Source: Tetragonia tetragonoides
Taxonomy: Eukaryota; Streptophyta; Magnoliopsida; Caryophyllales; Aizoaceae
Reading direction: 5' to 3'
Assembly: GCA_038025085.1 (NCBI GenBank)
Contig: CM076147.1
Coordinates: forward strand, 7,908,001-7,972,000
Length of the DNA stretch: 64,000 bases
The notes beneath the pieces were generated by a model. It was not told where the DNA came from and did not search any database. It was given only the letters and a program-made list of their open reading frames with translations. Made by a program: the position numbers and the translations under genes. This document shows, piece after piece, positions 10,786 to 21,972 of this stretch. The number at the start of each line of letters is the position of its first letter. Positions within the stretch are counted from its first letter, which is position 1.

Positions 10786-11492
10786 TTTATTGAGTCAAGG
10801 ATCTTTGGCCTAAACATGTTACTTTGTATATTATGGCAACTTTGTTGAGGAATCATTCTAGATTAATTTTCCACATTTTCTTTCTTTTTTAAAAAAAAAA
10901 AATCATTACTAGAAGCTCCATGCTAGGACATATAGAATATTCTACATTGCGTCATACGTCATTCTAGTATACCCAATTACTATAGATGGGTAGCTCTACT
11001 CGTTATGTGTTGATCATACATGTTGCATCTCGTATAGGACATTTAGATTGCATGGATAATCATCGTAGGTCATTTCCTCATACCTTGTTTCATGGCATAC
11101 ATGTCTAGGTCATTTTAGAGTCTTTGCATATCATGCATTTCACATGAACATTCGCATAACTCATCTACATCATTCTAGCATTTGCATGTCACATATAGTC
11201 GCATTCATCTTAGACCACATTACATATAGACTTGTCATTATTGCATGTCCATCTTAGACTTGCATGCTAGTACTCCAAGGGTAATTAGGAGAGTGTGTTT
11301 ATCCGGAAAAAAAAATAAAAATATATTTCTTCAAGTCTTCTCCCTCAGTGTCCCTCACCAAGTTAAGTGAATATTCATATTGGTAGAACAAGGAACTACG
11401 GTCCGAGGAGTTGGGAACGAGATACCAAAAGCAACCGTCTGGTTCGAAAGCAGTTTATCACTCAACCACTTTCATCTTCCATACCCTCTACC
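10786..11492 (+). other. Leader of element A between minisatellite and gag
   Basis: AT-rich with dispersed cat/gcat words (cattctag, gcatgtc) around 10960-11250 and a poly-A run near 10890. An open frame extends upstream of 11493 but lacks an ATG. No other feature is supported. Confidence 0.5.
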
Positions 11493-12284
11493 ATGGTTAG
11501 AGATAATGAAGTACCTAAGACCGATGAGCAAATGATCAAGGAGATGATGTCTTTGTTGAAATCTATGGACAGTCATTTGACTGTCATCGAACAAAAACAT
11601 AACGACACTCCTCCACCTAACAAGGACGTGATCGCACTTGAGGCCCAAATCAAGAAGCTCGAATTAGTCTTGACCCAAAACAAAATTATAAGCGACTACA
11701 TGATCAATTCTGAAGGGTATTCCTCTCACGTCAAGGGAAAACTCCCACCTAAGTTCTCAATACCCGAAGTGTCCATTTTCAAAGGGACTGAAGATCCAAA
11801 AGATCACATAAGGGCCTTTACTACTGCAATGAGCCTAAGAGGGGTGGATCCTGACTTATATGTCCACTTCTTGTCACAAACCTTGGACCCCACTGTCCGG
11901 GCATGCTTTTTTGAAATTGAGCCCAATCATGTTCAAGATTGGAACAAGGTGTTCAGTTAGTTCCTCACTAGGTACGCTGACAATGTCATTCAATTAATGA
12001 CCATTAGAGAGGTTGAAGCTATTAAGCAAGGTGAAAATGAAAACTTCACTTATTTTGTCAAGTGAGGGAGAACCAAGGTTGCCGAAATGATTAACCGTCC
12101 ATCCGAGGAAGAGCAAATTCGCAAGATAATCAAGAACCTTCAACCAAGGTATCTTGATCATTTAAAGTTTCAAGCCATCGACACTTACACACAACTCAAT
12201 TACGTAGGTATGCTTATTGAAGATGACATCCTCGTCCAATTAGGCAATAATACCATTAAGCCCAATGGCGAAGCCCAAACTTGA
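11493..12284 (+). pseudogene. Gag of element A with two nonsense mutations and no zinc knuckle
   Basis: The best start is ccATGG at 11493; the frame is open further upstream without an ATG. The capsid-type motifs align with gag of element H: FKGTEDPKDHIRAFTTAM, then RGVDPDLYVHFLSQTLDP. Two in-frame stops interrupt it: TAG at 11958 (position Q in homologues) and TGA at 12063 (position W). Both are single transitions. The frame resumes with TKVAEMINRPSEEEQ and ends at 12284 without the CHHC knuckle found in H, so even the unmutated protein would have lacked the RNA-binding finger. This resembles gag-only non-autonomous elements. Confidence 0.85.
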
Positions 12285-14495
12285 TTCATAGAGTTTTAGG
12301 CTAAGTTGGAGAGTCACTCCATTTTCTTTCTTTTGTCGAGTCCAAGTTTTGTCTTAGGATCCCTTTTGAGCATTGTAATGCTTTGTTTTGCATTGAATAA
12401 AATAAGCCTTTATCTCTTTCTTTTCTCATGGAATATTTAACTTGGAAATCCAATGATGAATCTGAGTTGCTGAATCTGATTGAACATTGTAATGAACCTT
12501 AATTTCTGATACTAATTGAGAAGGACCAATAAATATAAAAAAAAAAAAAAAAAAAAAAAGACACACATTCTAAAGTCGTACCAAGGACATGAAGCATTCA
12601 TTTGGCACCCTATATTATTATCCTTTCACCTACAATAATAAAAGTTACCACTTGGAGCCCATTTGAGCCAACAAACACAAGCAACTTTCTTTCTTAAACC
12701 ACATTTATCCTAACCCTGAGTATGGAAAGTGTGCATCATCCTTGAGTGTCACTAAAATCACAAATTGGTGAGGAGAACTCCACTATCACAAAAGTGAAAG
12801 AGCTCAAAGCGCAAGAGATAATAATAAATAAATAAATAACAACATTCCATAAAACAAAAACGAGAAAAAAAATAATAATCTCAAGTGACTCGAATTTAAA
12901 GAGAGAGTTTCCTCATCACAAATTGACACCCCAGCATATTGGGGGCTTTTTATGGATATTTGAGCTATAATATCCCTTTTTTAGCAACCATCACCTTGGC
13001 CCAATATTACAACCCAAAAGACCTCCTAGAGGTATGACCCTTTAAAGATGTGTGTTCACTTCAAAAAGAAAAAAAGAAGAGCCCCGCTAGGTTGAAAACC
13101 CGAAAGGGCGGTCTAGGAAAAAATTAGGGTATAAAAATAGAAAAAGAAAAAGAAAAAGAAAAAAAAATATAAAAAAGCCTGCTAAGCATATTCATTCAAT
13201 GGCTTAGGCAAAATTGGCAAGCTCGCTGGGTCGATCCCCCAAGACAATGGCTCAAGCAAAAGGTAGAGCACTAAAATTTGGTCCACGAACTACGTTTTGG
13301 CCTGATTCCGCAAGGATACGTAGGTAACATCTTTGGAGGCCCGACCCCGTTAAAATCTCATAAATAAGTCTCACATTTCACATGTGATAATCAAAGGTTC
13401 TAAGAAATCACTTTTCATATGCCAACTCAGAATTCTAATGGTTTTAAAATTTTCCAGATTTTTAGCCCATTTTAGAGCTCAAGACTTGGAGTCGAGTTTG
13501 AATTACCTCCATCTTCTCCCCATCACAAAACATTCCGTTTGTTTTTTTTATTTTTAGCACTTAAGCCCAATTCTTTCATAATACCACATCTCCACCCAGA
13601 ATTCTCCACTTTGCTTTGGCTCTATAATCGCAACTCGTGGCTTTGCAACTGTCATCTGTTGGACTTATGACTCCATCTGAAAGTTCGTCACTCTTGATAT
13701 CATCATTAGAAAAAAAAACTTTCATCCACACTGGGGGATTTTGTTTCCCCCAATTCTGGTGAAAAGCATTTGAAGACTTTGGGTCTCATCTACATAAGGA
13801 AGTTACTTCAACAAGCTTGGTCGCACCTCAACAATAGAGGCTTTGCGTTTTACATGAAGACATCTCTAGAGAATACTTGTGACACACACGAGTTATGAGG
13901 GGCACTCTCCTTAAAAAAAAGAATATAAAAAAACAATCTCTCATTTTTTCCCTTGGAGTATTGTCTGTTAGGCATACATTTTAGCATTACATGTGTCCAG
14001 TCATGTGCATCATCATTCATATCTAGGTTGCATGGAGCTTTAGGCCTAGTTATCATCACATTGCATTGAGTCTCATGACATTCATGTGCACATTTACATA
14101 GCACAAAATTTGAATGCATTTGATTTGCATATCATTAGACTTTTGCATCATCATTTGATTGGGTGAGTTCCTAAACATTCTTCACTATTTGGGTCTAATC
14201 CTTAGGATTTTATCCCATATCTTTTAAGGTCTTAGGATGTAGGTGTGTCCTATAGAACACTGTTTTCAGAAGAGTCGCGTCTTTTCTAATTATCGCATTG
14301 ATTACACTCATATGCAAATGAATGTTTACGTATGTGGCTGGTTAAACCAACTATTTTGTCTGACCTTTTATACAGGCTCGCGTTTGACCAAGAGTCAACC
14401 CATCAGTTATCTCTATAATTGACTAACCACGCAGGTTACTCGACCAATGGTCGAAACTACAAAACATTACTTGCACGTTACATTTACCATAATTT
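12285..14495 (+). other. Noncoding interior of element A replacing pol
   Basis: About 2.2 kb between gag and the 3' repeat array with no long frame and no pol homology. It holds a poly-A run near 12537-12559, A-rich simple repeats (12820-12870, 13135-13170), and the conserved block at 13287-13350. Small hairpin-like words such as CTCGACCAATGGTCGA (near 14430) precede the repeat array. Confidence 0.65.
13287..13350 (+). promoter_or_regulatory. Conserved noncoding block shared by element A and the G elements
   Basis: Contains GAACTACG, GGCCTGATTCCG, then GGATACGTAGGTAAC and AGGCCCGACCCC. The same order is found on the element-sense (minus) strand downstream of pol in G0 and both G1 copies. Surrounding sequence is unrelated. 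A cis-acting role in transcription, packaging or reverse transcription is inferred. Confidence 0.5.
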
Positions 14496-15510
14496 TTATT
14501 GTGTAACCTACTACAGCACAGGGTTCCCCTTCGACTGAAAATCGAAGGACATTTATTGTGTAACCTACAGCATGGGGTTCCCCTTCGACTGAAAATCGAA
14601 GGACATTTATTGTGTGACCTACAGCATAGGATCTCTCCTTTCGACTGAAAATCGATAGATTTTTATCATTTATTCTATTTCTAACAAAATATTTTTATTG
14701 TGTAACCTACAGCATAGGGTTCCCCTTCGACTGAAAATCGAAGGACATTTATTGCGTAACCTACAGCATTGGGTTCCCCTTCGACTGAAAATCGAAGGAC
14801 ATTTATTGTGTGACCTAAAGCATAGGGTCTCTCCCTTCGACTGAAAATCAAAGGATTTTTATCATTTATTCTATTTCTAAAGAAATATTTTTATTGTGTA
14901 ACCTACAGCATAGGATTCCCCTTCAACTGAAAATCGCAGGACATTTATTGTGTAACCTACAGCATAGGGTTCCCATTCGACTAAAAATCAAAGGACATTA
15001 ATTGTGTGACCTACAACATAGGGTCTCTCCCTTCGACTAATAACCGAAGGATTTTTATCATTTATTCTATTTCTAACGAAATAATTTTATTGGGTAACCT
15101 ACAGTATAGGGTTCCCCTTCGACTGCAAATCGAAGGACATTTATTGTGTAACCTACAGCATAGGGTTCCCCTTCGACTGAAAATCGAAGGACATTTATTG
15201 TGTAACCTACAACATAGGGTCTCCCCCTTCGACTGAAAATCGAAGGATTTTTTATCATTTATTACCTATCTTATCTCTGATGAATATTTTTATTGTGTGA
15301 CCTACAGCATAGGGTCTCTCCGTTCGACTGATAATCGAAGGATTTTTATTGTGTGACCTACAGCATAGGGTCTCTCCGTTTGACTTATAATCGAAGGATT
15401 TTTATTGTGTGACCTACAACATAGGGTCTCTCCGTTCAACTGATAGTCGAAGGTTTTTTTATTGTGTGACCTACAACATAAGGTCAAACTCTCGGTCAAA
15501 TAAACCGGGG
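14496..15510 (+). repeat. Hairpin-bearing repeat array with trimeric higher-order structure (16 units)
   Basis: Each unit carries TTATTGTGTAACCTACAGC, then a hairpin CCTTCGA-ctgaaaa-TCGAAGG. Units occur in the order short-short-long (about 54, 54 and 86 nt; the long unit adds TTTTATCATTTATTCTATTT). This trimer is repeated four times, followed by three short units of the third type and a degenerate end. The array lies 130 nt before the PPT. Several hairpin stems keep pairing although the array has diverged. Confidence 0.9.
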
Positions 15511-15637
15511 GAATTACTAATTTATCCTAAAATGATTGTTTATCTTTAATTGATTATCACCTCAGTCAGTTTACCTGTTTGATTCATGCAGGTATTGGAA
15601 CATGAATACTTTGACCTTTGCTCTATTCGAGCATGGC

Positions 15638-15652
15638 CAAAGTGGGGGCTTC
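15638..15652 (+). promoter_or_regulatory. Polypurine tract of element A
   Basis: CAAAGTGGGGGCTTC lies directly before the 3' LTR start TGTACACACC. It would prime plus-strand DNA. The identical core is on the minus strand at 20187-20201 and 32795-32809 in G1. Confidence 0.85.
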
Positions 15653-16239
15653 TGTACACACCAAATTGTGTCTCTGTCCCACCAAAAACCCCCTGATGAT
15701 GGATATGCAATAACATGGACAATAAGAATTTATGAAGTGTTCGAACTCTTGATCATTGGCATAAAGCATCTCATTTTACAACAATCACATACCCCTTTTT
15801 TCATAAACTTTCCAACGCCCCTTACCTTGTCCCAGACAGACAACGGAATTAAAAGATGTGATACACAAAGTTATGGGACAAAAGAGATGCTCTGATTACC
15901 GCACTCCACGGTTTAAATAGGATTCTCCTCCATTAGAGGTATATTTCCCAAGTAGGCCTAATTTACATGGATTCCTCACACAAATATCTTTAAAATGACA
16001 TACTATGGGTCCAAGTCCAATAAGAAACGAATGAGATATAATCCAATTACCGCAAGGTATACTGAAATGGACACCTTTTTAGTGTTTGGGCCATAACTCT
16101 AGAAATACTCATGATAATTGGGCTTTTAATATGTCCAAAAAACGCCTTTTGAATAAGAAATCCAATGCAAAACGAATCAGCTCAATCGGAGGTCAAACGA
16201 AGCAGTGATGGGCCGTCAATATTTGTCTCGCTCCCTATC

Positions 16240-16365
16240 AGAGCGGCTGAACCGCTTGCCGTAGCGGCTGAGCCGCTTGCCCTAGAAGTTGAGCCGCTTG
16301 TCCTAGCGGCTAGGTCGTTATTCCTAGCGGCTAGCCGTTGGAGCGGTAGCCGCTTGGACGCCAAG
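16240..16365 (+). promoter_or_regulatory. GC-rich short tandem repeats in element A LTR
   Basis: Four to five imperfect 21-22-nt repeats of the type TAGCGGCTGAGCCGCTTGCC, each internally palindromic. The cluster ends 80 nt before TATATATA. It is related in wording and position to the GCCGCTAGCGGC clusters of the minus-strand elements. Confidence 0.6.
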
Positions 16366-16445
16366 CGGTCCCCCCCCGAAAGGCGCCTGTTGGACTATTT
16401 TGTCCGACCTTTTTGTCAGTTCCGTCCCAGACCTAAACCTACTTC

Positions 16446-16453
16446 TATATATA
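16446..16453 (+). promoter_or_regulatory. TATA box in element A 3' LTR
   Basis: TATATATA followed by a pyrimidine-rich stretch (CTCTTTTCTTCCG), as is usual near plant transcription starts. Assigned by motif and position only. Confidence 0.5.
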
Positions 16454-17221
16454 CTCTTTTCTTCCGTTTTTTCGAGGAGAACACAATGGAGAGGTCAAAT
16501 TGAACCCTAGATCTCTCTAATTAATCCTAATATCTCAATCTTCATCCATCTCCTTCCTCCTTCATCAAATAAACAACTCTAATAATCCTTCCACCACAAA
16601 AACTGAACCTTTACCCGTTACACAACAAATAAACCTTTAATAATATTCATCTTCATAAGACAACATATAATTCATCTACCTTTGATCAAGAACAAGAATC
16701 TTCGGGAATTCGTCCGTTCATAAGTGAACGTCCAAGTTATCCATCCTGAGGGTTTATTTTCTTTAAATCAATTCTTTATAAAATCATGTTTTACTTAGAT
16801 TATACTTATGGTTGATGTATTTGCACGTTTTCATTATGATTTTGTATATTAGTATATTAATCATGTTAGATTAGTTTAAATTCCATTTTATTGCATGTTT
16901 AGTATAAAAATCATGTTTTTGCATATTTACATGTTTAATTAGTATAGAATTAGATTAATTGCATGATTGGATCAATTTTCATATTTTTTATAATTATTGC
17001 ATAAGAAGCATGTTCTTATCAACTACTTCTTTATTGCTTTGATTTAATCTCAATGAAGTTACTAACTTGTTTATTGATGCAAGTTGGCAATTGACGCGTT
17101 AAGCAATAACGGTAGATTTTGGAGAATATTATCATCTTCTGTATTTAATGGGTTAATCTTGCGCTTTATTAATTCATAGCATGTAATTGGATAAATCATG
17201 TGCAAAGCGATAACAATAGCA

Positions 17222-17540
17222 TATAGAACATATAACTACCCAAGAATAATAGGTTCGGAGGCGAAGGTACGAGGTGGGAAGGTGTTAGGCACCCAACTTG
17301 CTCGTATTATGACGACCTCTACTAACTCAAGTTTGCGTAATAATTTAAAGACATGATTCCCACACAAACCGGATTAACAACCTAGGCTTAGACTATTAAT
17401 TGGTTCATCACAAGAATTACAACATTTATTATTGACCCTTATCTAGACATGCATTCGATTTGACAAGTTGGGCGGCACAACGACTATACAGACAGTATTT
17501 AGGAAGCAATAAAAACATTATTCTAGCATGATATCTACAT
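17222..17540 (-). repeat. 3' LTR of G1, distal piece
   Basis: Matches 53510-53835 of the G2 LTR, including the hairpin motif at 17276-17294. It is cut at 17222 by the junction with element A and at 17540 by the LINE poly-A. The LTR continues at 19491. Confidence 0.85.
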
Positions 17541-19490
17541 TTTTTTTTTTTTTTTTGGAATGTAAATATATTTCCATTACTTCCAAATCAAGATAAATAC
17601 AACCAGTCCATGAGTCACAAACACACAAAGACTCCTAAAATGCACTAGCAATAGCCTGCTAGTGCAGCAAACATGCCTTAATGTCCTTACCCCCAACCCA
17701 CCTTCTAGGAAGGGTGATTTAGGGTAGTAAGCATACTAAGGCCATTGCACAGAGGGGATATGCATTGGGAAACAGGCCCACCTAAAATAATACATTTCAA
17801 ACCACCTCATCTACACATCCAGATTAACAAAAGAAATTAAGATTTGAAGCAAAATACTCCTGAATCTTGTTATCTCTGGCAGCTACTGCTCTAGCATGCA
17901 TAGACCCTATTATCTGCTTCATAATTCTATCTACTGAGCCTCTCTGGTTCTGGAAAAGCATCTGATTCCTCTCTTGCCAGACGTGCCATACAACAGCTGA
18001 AATGCACGCAAATATGGTTTTGTGTCTCACTTGTCTCCCTTTAAAATTCTCACATATCTATTTATAGACATTAGGCCACTTCAACTGAACAGGAGGAATT
18101 TGTAGCCAGTAGAAAACTCTACCCCACAGAAGGGTGGAAAACTCACATTCAAAGAAGGTATGCTGGAATGATTCCTCTCCAACTGAGCACAAGCAACAAT
18201 AGCTAGGACCATGAAATCCAATTTTGTACAGGTTGCTCCAGATGGGGAGTCTCTCCTTAATGTAGAGCCACAGAGTAAATTAACATTTGGGTAGTGCTAG
18301 CTGGATCCAAACCAGGTTTCTCCAGAATTTTTTCTGATACTCAGGTAGCAACTTCTTGTATACTGAGCTGATTTTATACTGAGGGCAGTGGCATACAATG
18401 TGCTGCAGGGTTGTCCTGCTATCAAAGAGCTTTTGGATAATCCATGATGCTTGTTGTGGCTTATCCATGGTCCAAAAGTTCTTATTCTTCACATAAAAGG
18501 AATTGATCCATTTGATCCATAATTTTTCTTTTTTATGCTGAAAATCCCAAAGTAGTTTCCCAAGGGATGCTTTATTCTATAACTTGAAGTTAAAGATACC
18601 CAAGCCTCCCTTTGCAGCTTGGACGCAGAGGTCCTCCCAAGCCACTAAAGCTCTCTTACTAGGATCTGCTGTGCCAGTCCATAGGAATCTACGAAAAAGT
18701 TGCTCAATATTATGTACTACAGCAGGTGGAACTTGAAAGAACTGAGTCCAGAAGTTTTGCATAGGAAATAGAACAAACTTGATTAATTGCAATCTTCCTG
18801 CATATGTCAGGAACTTGGAAGCCCCGGACTGGATTCTTGCTGTGATTCTCTGTACCAATGGATCAGAGTGGCTAATCTGCAACCTCTTGGATGTTAGAGG
18901 GACACCCAAGTACCTGAAAGGCAATGTTCCCTCCTGCATACCCATACTAGCCAAGATACTCTCCTTCACTTTTGTATCAACACCTCCAAAATAAATTTCT
19001 GACTTACTCTCATTGACATGTAACCCTGAGCATGCTGAAAACAGTTGGAATCTCTCAAAAACCATAGTCACTGACTCATGATCCCCTCTAGAGAAGAGGA
19101 GAAGGTCGTCTGCAAAAATACAATGCACTAGGGAGAACTTTTTACATCTTGGGTGGTGTCTGAATTCCTTAACATCATGCAGACCCTTCAAACATTTGGA
19201 TAAATAATCCATAGCAATCACAAATAGGTAGGGGGACAAGGGATCCCCCTGCCTAAGCCCTTTCTTAGCATTGAATGGTGTCATTGGAGAGCCATTGAAC
19301 AAAATAGAGTAACTCACTCTAGAGATGCACATCATTACCCATTTCACAAACTTGACTGGAAAATGCATGCCTAGCAAGACTTAGTCAAGAAACACCCATT
19401 CAAGTGAGTCATAAGCCTTTCTCAGGTCAATGTTGAGAACACAATGGGGAGAGATGCCCTTTCTACCATAGTGTTTCACTATTTCATTAT
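17541..19490 (-). mobile_element. 5'-truncated non-LTR retrotransposon (LINE) inserted in the G1 LTR
   Basis: The poly-A tail appears as 17 T at 17541-17557, so the LINE lies on the minus strand. Its 5' end stops inside the reverse transcriptase near 19486, a typical 5' truncation. LTR sequence resumes at 19491 (gactactag), continuous with the uninterrupted G2 LTR (53828-53850). The target duplication is short or blurred: both sides carry catt. Confidence 0.85.
17824..19480 (-). pseudogene. LINE ORF2 fragment: reverse transcriptase and C-terminal zinc region
   Basis: Copies LINE RNA at nicked target DNA. Visible in order on the minus strand: RT motif A (NIDLRKAYDSLEW), a TAA stop near 19380, then GLRQGDPLSPYLFVIAMDYL, the catalytic FADDLLLFSRGD, and KFLTYAGRLQLIKFVL (18577-19377). 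Separate downstream frames carry the Cys/His-rich region (18280-18492) and a C-terminal WHVWQERNQMLFQN motif (17824-18030). The endonuclease and ORF1 are absent. Stops and frameshifts make it inactive. Confidence 0.85.
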
Positions 19491-19700
19491 GACTACTAGA
19501 AAATTAACAATTAGACAATTAATTTGATTTGAGCCCTCAGGAGTTAGTACCTGGACTGTAGGCTATGTTTGACAAGAATAGTAAAAGACAAGATCTCAAG
19601 AATAAATTTGGAAAAAAGAGGGAGAAGCTCAGTGTTAATACTCCTGAGAATAGAGGTTGTCAACTGTAGACTCTGTGATTTGAACTGAGGGAGGAGGGTT

Positions 19701-19709
19701 GTATTTATA
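19701..19709 (-). promoter_or_regulatory. TATA box in G1 LTR (unit 1)
   Basis: TATAAATAC on the minus strand, about 75 nt downstream of the cluster at 19785-19850. Repeated at 32289-32297. Confidence 0.55.
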
Positions 19710-19784
19710 GGCGTGGAGTAGGGCTGGACGGCTGAAAAGAAGCCGAAAATTGAATTGGGCTTGAAAAATGAGTCGGGCCAGAGG

Positions 19785-19850
19785 CTGTATCAGCGCAGCT
19801 AGCGGCCTTGGTCAGGGTCGCTGACGGTGCTGTCAGCTGCCAGCTGGATG
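19785..19850 (-). promoter_or_regulatory. GCTAGCGGC cluster in G1 LTR (unit 1)
   Basis: Contains GCAGCTAGCGGCC and TCGCTGACGGTGC-like words, related to the clusters in front of the antisense genes. It lies just upstream of the LTR TATA box on the minus strand. Its copy in unit 2 (32373-32455) has an extra 20-bp tandem duplication beside it. Confidence 0.5.
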
Positions 19851-20186
19851 TCGTCATAATGACGACATTCAGTCTATTTTTATTTTCCGGAGGAATTTCA
19901 GTATTCTGACAAAAATGAAAAGACCGTTTTACCCTTGGAAGGTAAAAGACGGTTCTACCCCTGAATCGCAACTTGGCGACCGGGAGTTAGAAAGAGGCAT
20001 GAGAGGTGTCGTTGGAAAGCTCTTGAACGGGGATTTTGAATGGGATTGGAATAAAGGAGTGTTTGGAGGAAAACCTGAGACCTTATCTTAACTATTATAG
20101 CAAAAATGGCGTTCAAGTTTATAAATTACTCCTTCCATCATCGGGCTTTTGCGGAAGAATCTGAAGGCGCTTTTTTGGCTTCTACA

Positions 20187-20201
20187 GAAGCCCCCACTTT
20201 G
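20187..20201 (-). promoter_or_regulatory. Polypurine tract of G1 (unit 1)
   Basis: On the minus strand CAAAGTGGGGGCTTC, directly before the LTR start TGTAGAAGCC; same core as element A at 15638. Confidence 0.85.
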
Positions 20202-20379
20202 ATCGAGCTTGAGTAAAAGCAAAGATGAAAGTATTTCGAAGACGACATGCAGGATGCTGATGTGCACACGGTGTGTGAGGGTGTACAATATGTATACATA
20301 TGAAGACAAACCTGAGTTGGGAGATGCTCGTAGCGTGCTAAGATTTCATCTCTGTGAACACAAGAGAAAATAAGGTTAT

Positions 20380-21012
20380 GATAGCAGGATAGAACACCGC
20401 TCGTAGATGGTCTAAACGTCTGCTGGGGACCAGTATTCAAAGTGAAAGAAAAAGTTAGTAATAATTTGAGAATGATAAACGTGGAGTGCTTCGACAAACA
20501 GTGACTAAACACCGCTCGGCGGGTGTCAAGATTTCGTCCCTGTACGAGAAACGAAAAAGTCAACGAGACAGCACAATTAAAAATAACTTTTGTAAATGGG
20601 AAGTAACATGAGAGTGAATAGTATAAATGCTTTATCGAGCAGACAGTGACTAAACACCACTCGGCGGATGCCGAGATTCCGTCTCTGCACAAGAAACGAA
20701 AAGGTCGACGATACAGCGCGATCAAAATGACGGCTGTAAAATGGTTAGAACATATGAACAGTTTAAATGCAATAGCTTAAGCATTCATTACTAAAATATA
20801 TAAAAATAAATGGACAGTATAACTGCAACAGTTTAAGAAATCATTGACTGACACATAATAAGTAACCTCGTAAAATGACAGTTTAATCGCAATAGCTTAA
20901 GCGATCCTTGACTGAACGAAAATTTGTGATCTCAGAGGAGGACAGTTTAACCGCAATAGCTTAAGCGATCATTGACTAACCCCAAAATTTGTTATCTCGC
21001 AGGAGGACAGTT
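20380..21012 (-). repeat. 3' subterminal tandem repeats of G1 (about 147-bp and 62-bp families)
   Basis: Three degenerate copies of a unit of about 147 bp containing GTGACTAAACACCGCTCGGC (20385-20750) are followed by four copies of a unit of about 62 bp containing GACAGTTTAACCGCAATAGC (20755-21012). A fifth copy of the second unit lies beyond the copia-like insertion at 23892. Like element A, G1 therefore has a repeat array just inside its PPT, but of unrelated sequence. A 195-codon frame across the array (20138-20725, minus) looks fortuitous. Confidence 0.8.
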
Positions 21013-21954
21013 TGATGCAGGAGCATCATGGTCAAACTTTACTAAGAATCACATACACTACTACATATATCTTGTGAACGATCCTGATTCCTCTACAACG
21101 CATTTAAAGAACAATAATGGTGGTTTTCAAGGGGAATTGAAAGAATATTCTATACTCATTTTATTATGTTCCTTCATGGAATATATTATAGTGATGATGA
21201 TTACATAAAGTATGCATAAAAGATCGGGATTAAAGCTCTTATCATATGATCACATTCATTATGAACAATCCCGTATTTTGACAGTTTTTACATATGTTCG
21301 TAGTTTGGGCATAACTACATCATAAAACATCGGATCATTGTGATTCAAAGTGCTCTGGAAAGGTAACAGAAAGATCTCAAACTTTCATGCTTTGAGTATT
21401 TTCAGATTCAGGACGTAACGTGGTCTAATGTTTGATTAAAGTTACAGCGCAGAGTTGGACAACGTTACCGTGGGCTCCAAGGAAACGAGTATACGTCAGC
21501 TATTTATTCCTAGTTGGTTTCTACTTAGTTTAGGCGTGTCTATAGCTGATTTAATTACCCTTTGTGTATTAAATTCAGTTAGCTTAGGTTGTTATTTATT
21601 TTCTAATTTCAGTTGGTTTAGTTTCCTAATTGTAATAGGATTCCTACTTGTAATTGCGTTAATTTTCCTACTTAGAATAGGATTAGGTTTATTCATTATC
21701 TTGCCTATATATATGTCACACGTCCTTATTGTAAAATAGATAGATGATTAATGAGATTTATGAATGAGAATTCAGTTTAGAGTGCCTATAATTCTTTGCT
21801 GAATTTTAGTCTGTTGCATTTGGTAGCGAAACCCTAGCCTTTGGTGGCGAAATTACTTGTTTTCAGATTCTTGGTTAGTCTCTTTGGTGATTCTTGCTAA
21901 GAGTTTGTCATCAAGAACGTATCTTTACTATTCTTTTATCATTAATATACATCA
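21013..21954 (+). repeat. 5' LTR of the copia-like element (unit 1)
   Basis: Starts TGATGCAGGAGC and ends near ATATACATCA just before the PBS. It contains TATATATA near 21706. The exact 3' edge is uncertain by about 3 nt. Confidence 0.8.
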
Positions 21955-21957
21955 AAG

Positions 21958-21972
21958 TGGTATCAAAGCTTG
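21958..21972 (+). promoter_or_regulatory. Initiator tRNA-Met primer-binding site
   Basis: TGGTATCAAAGCTTGG differs from the usual plant copia PBS TGGTATCAGAGC at one position. It shows that the element belongs with Ty1/copia-type priming and not with G1. Confidence 0.8.

Larger units (their letters stand above)
8626..17221 (+). mobile_element. Element A: non-autonomous Tat-type gypsy retrotransposon
   Basis: Plus-strand element with partial 5' LTR, tRNA-Arg-like PBS, minisatellite leader, gag remnant, about 2.2 kb of noncoding DNA, hairpin repeat, PPT and partial 3' LTR. No RT, RNase H or integrase is present, so it must have relied on proteins from another element. Both outer LTR edges are lost: the left joins integrase DNA of G0 at 8625/8626, and the right joins the G1 LTR at 17221/17222. 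The retained LTR parts overlap at 8626-8830 and 17011-17221, which proves they belong to one LTR family of roughly 1.9 kb. Confidence 0.85.
15653..17221 (+). repeat. 3' LTR of element A (truncated at its 3' side)
   Basis: Starts TGTACACACC after the PPT. It includes a GC-rich repeat cluster (16240-16365) and a TATA box (16446). The last 210 nt (17011-17221) match the 5' LTR. The LTR stops at 17221, inside cgataacaatagca, where G1 LTR sequence begins; the remaining roughly 380 nt of this LTR are missing. Confidence 0.85.
19491..20186 (-). repeat. 3' LTR of G1, proximal piece (unit 1)
   Basis: On the minus strand it begins TGTAGAAGCC at 20186 and carries the GC-rich cluster (19785-19850) and TATA box (19701-19709). 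It continues beyond the LINE at 17540. Confidence 0.85.

Noticed and set aside
15006..15499. Short ORFs in the hairpin repeat (plus and minus)
   Set aside because: They translate the repeat unit itself (CNLQHRVPLRL-type repetition) and have no independent support.
14496..15510. CRISPR-like array of regularly spaced repeats
   Set aside because: The repeats are contiguous, with no unique spacers and no cas genes, and the DNA is a plant retrotransposon. It is a minisatellite.
18779..18994. Plus-strand ORF within the LINE (and 31349-31582)
   Set aside because: Antisense shadow of the LINE reverse transcriptase.
20138..20725. 195-residue minus-strand ORF (also 32746-33333)
   Set aside because: It lies across the subterminal tandem repeats and the LTR edge, shows no domain, and has low-complexity composition. 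Treated as fortuitous.
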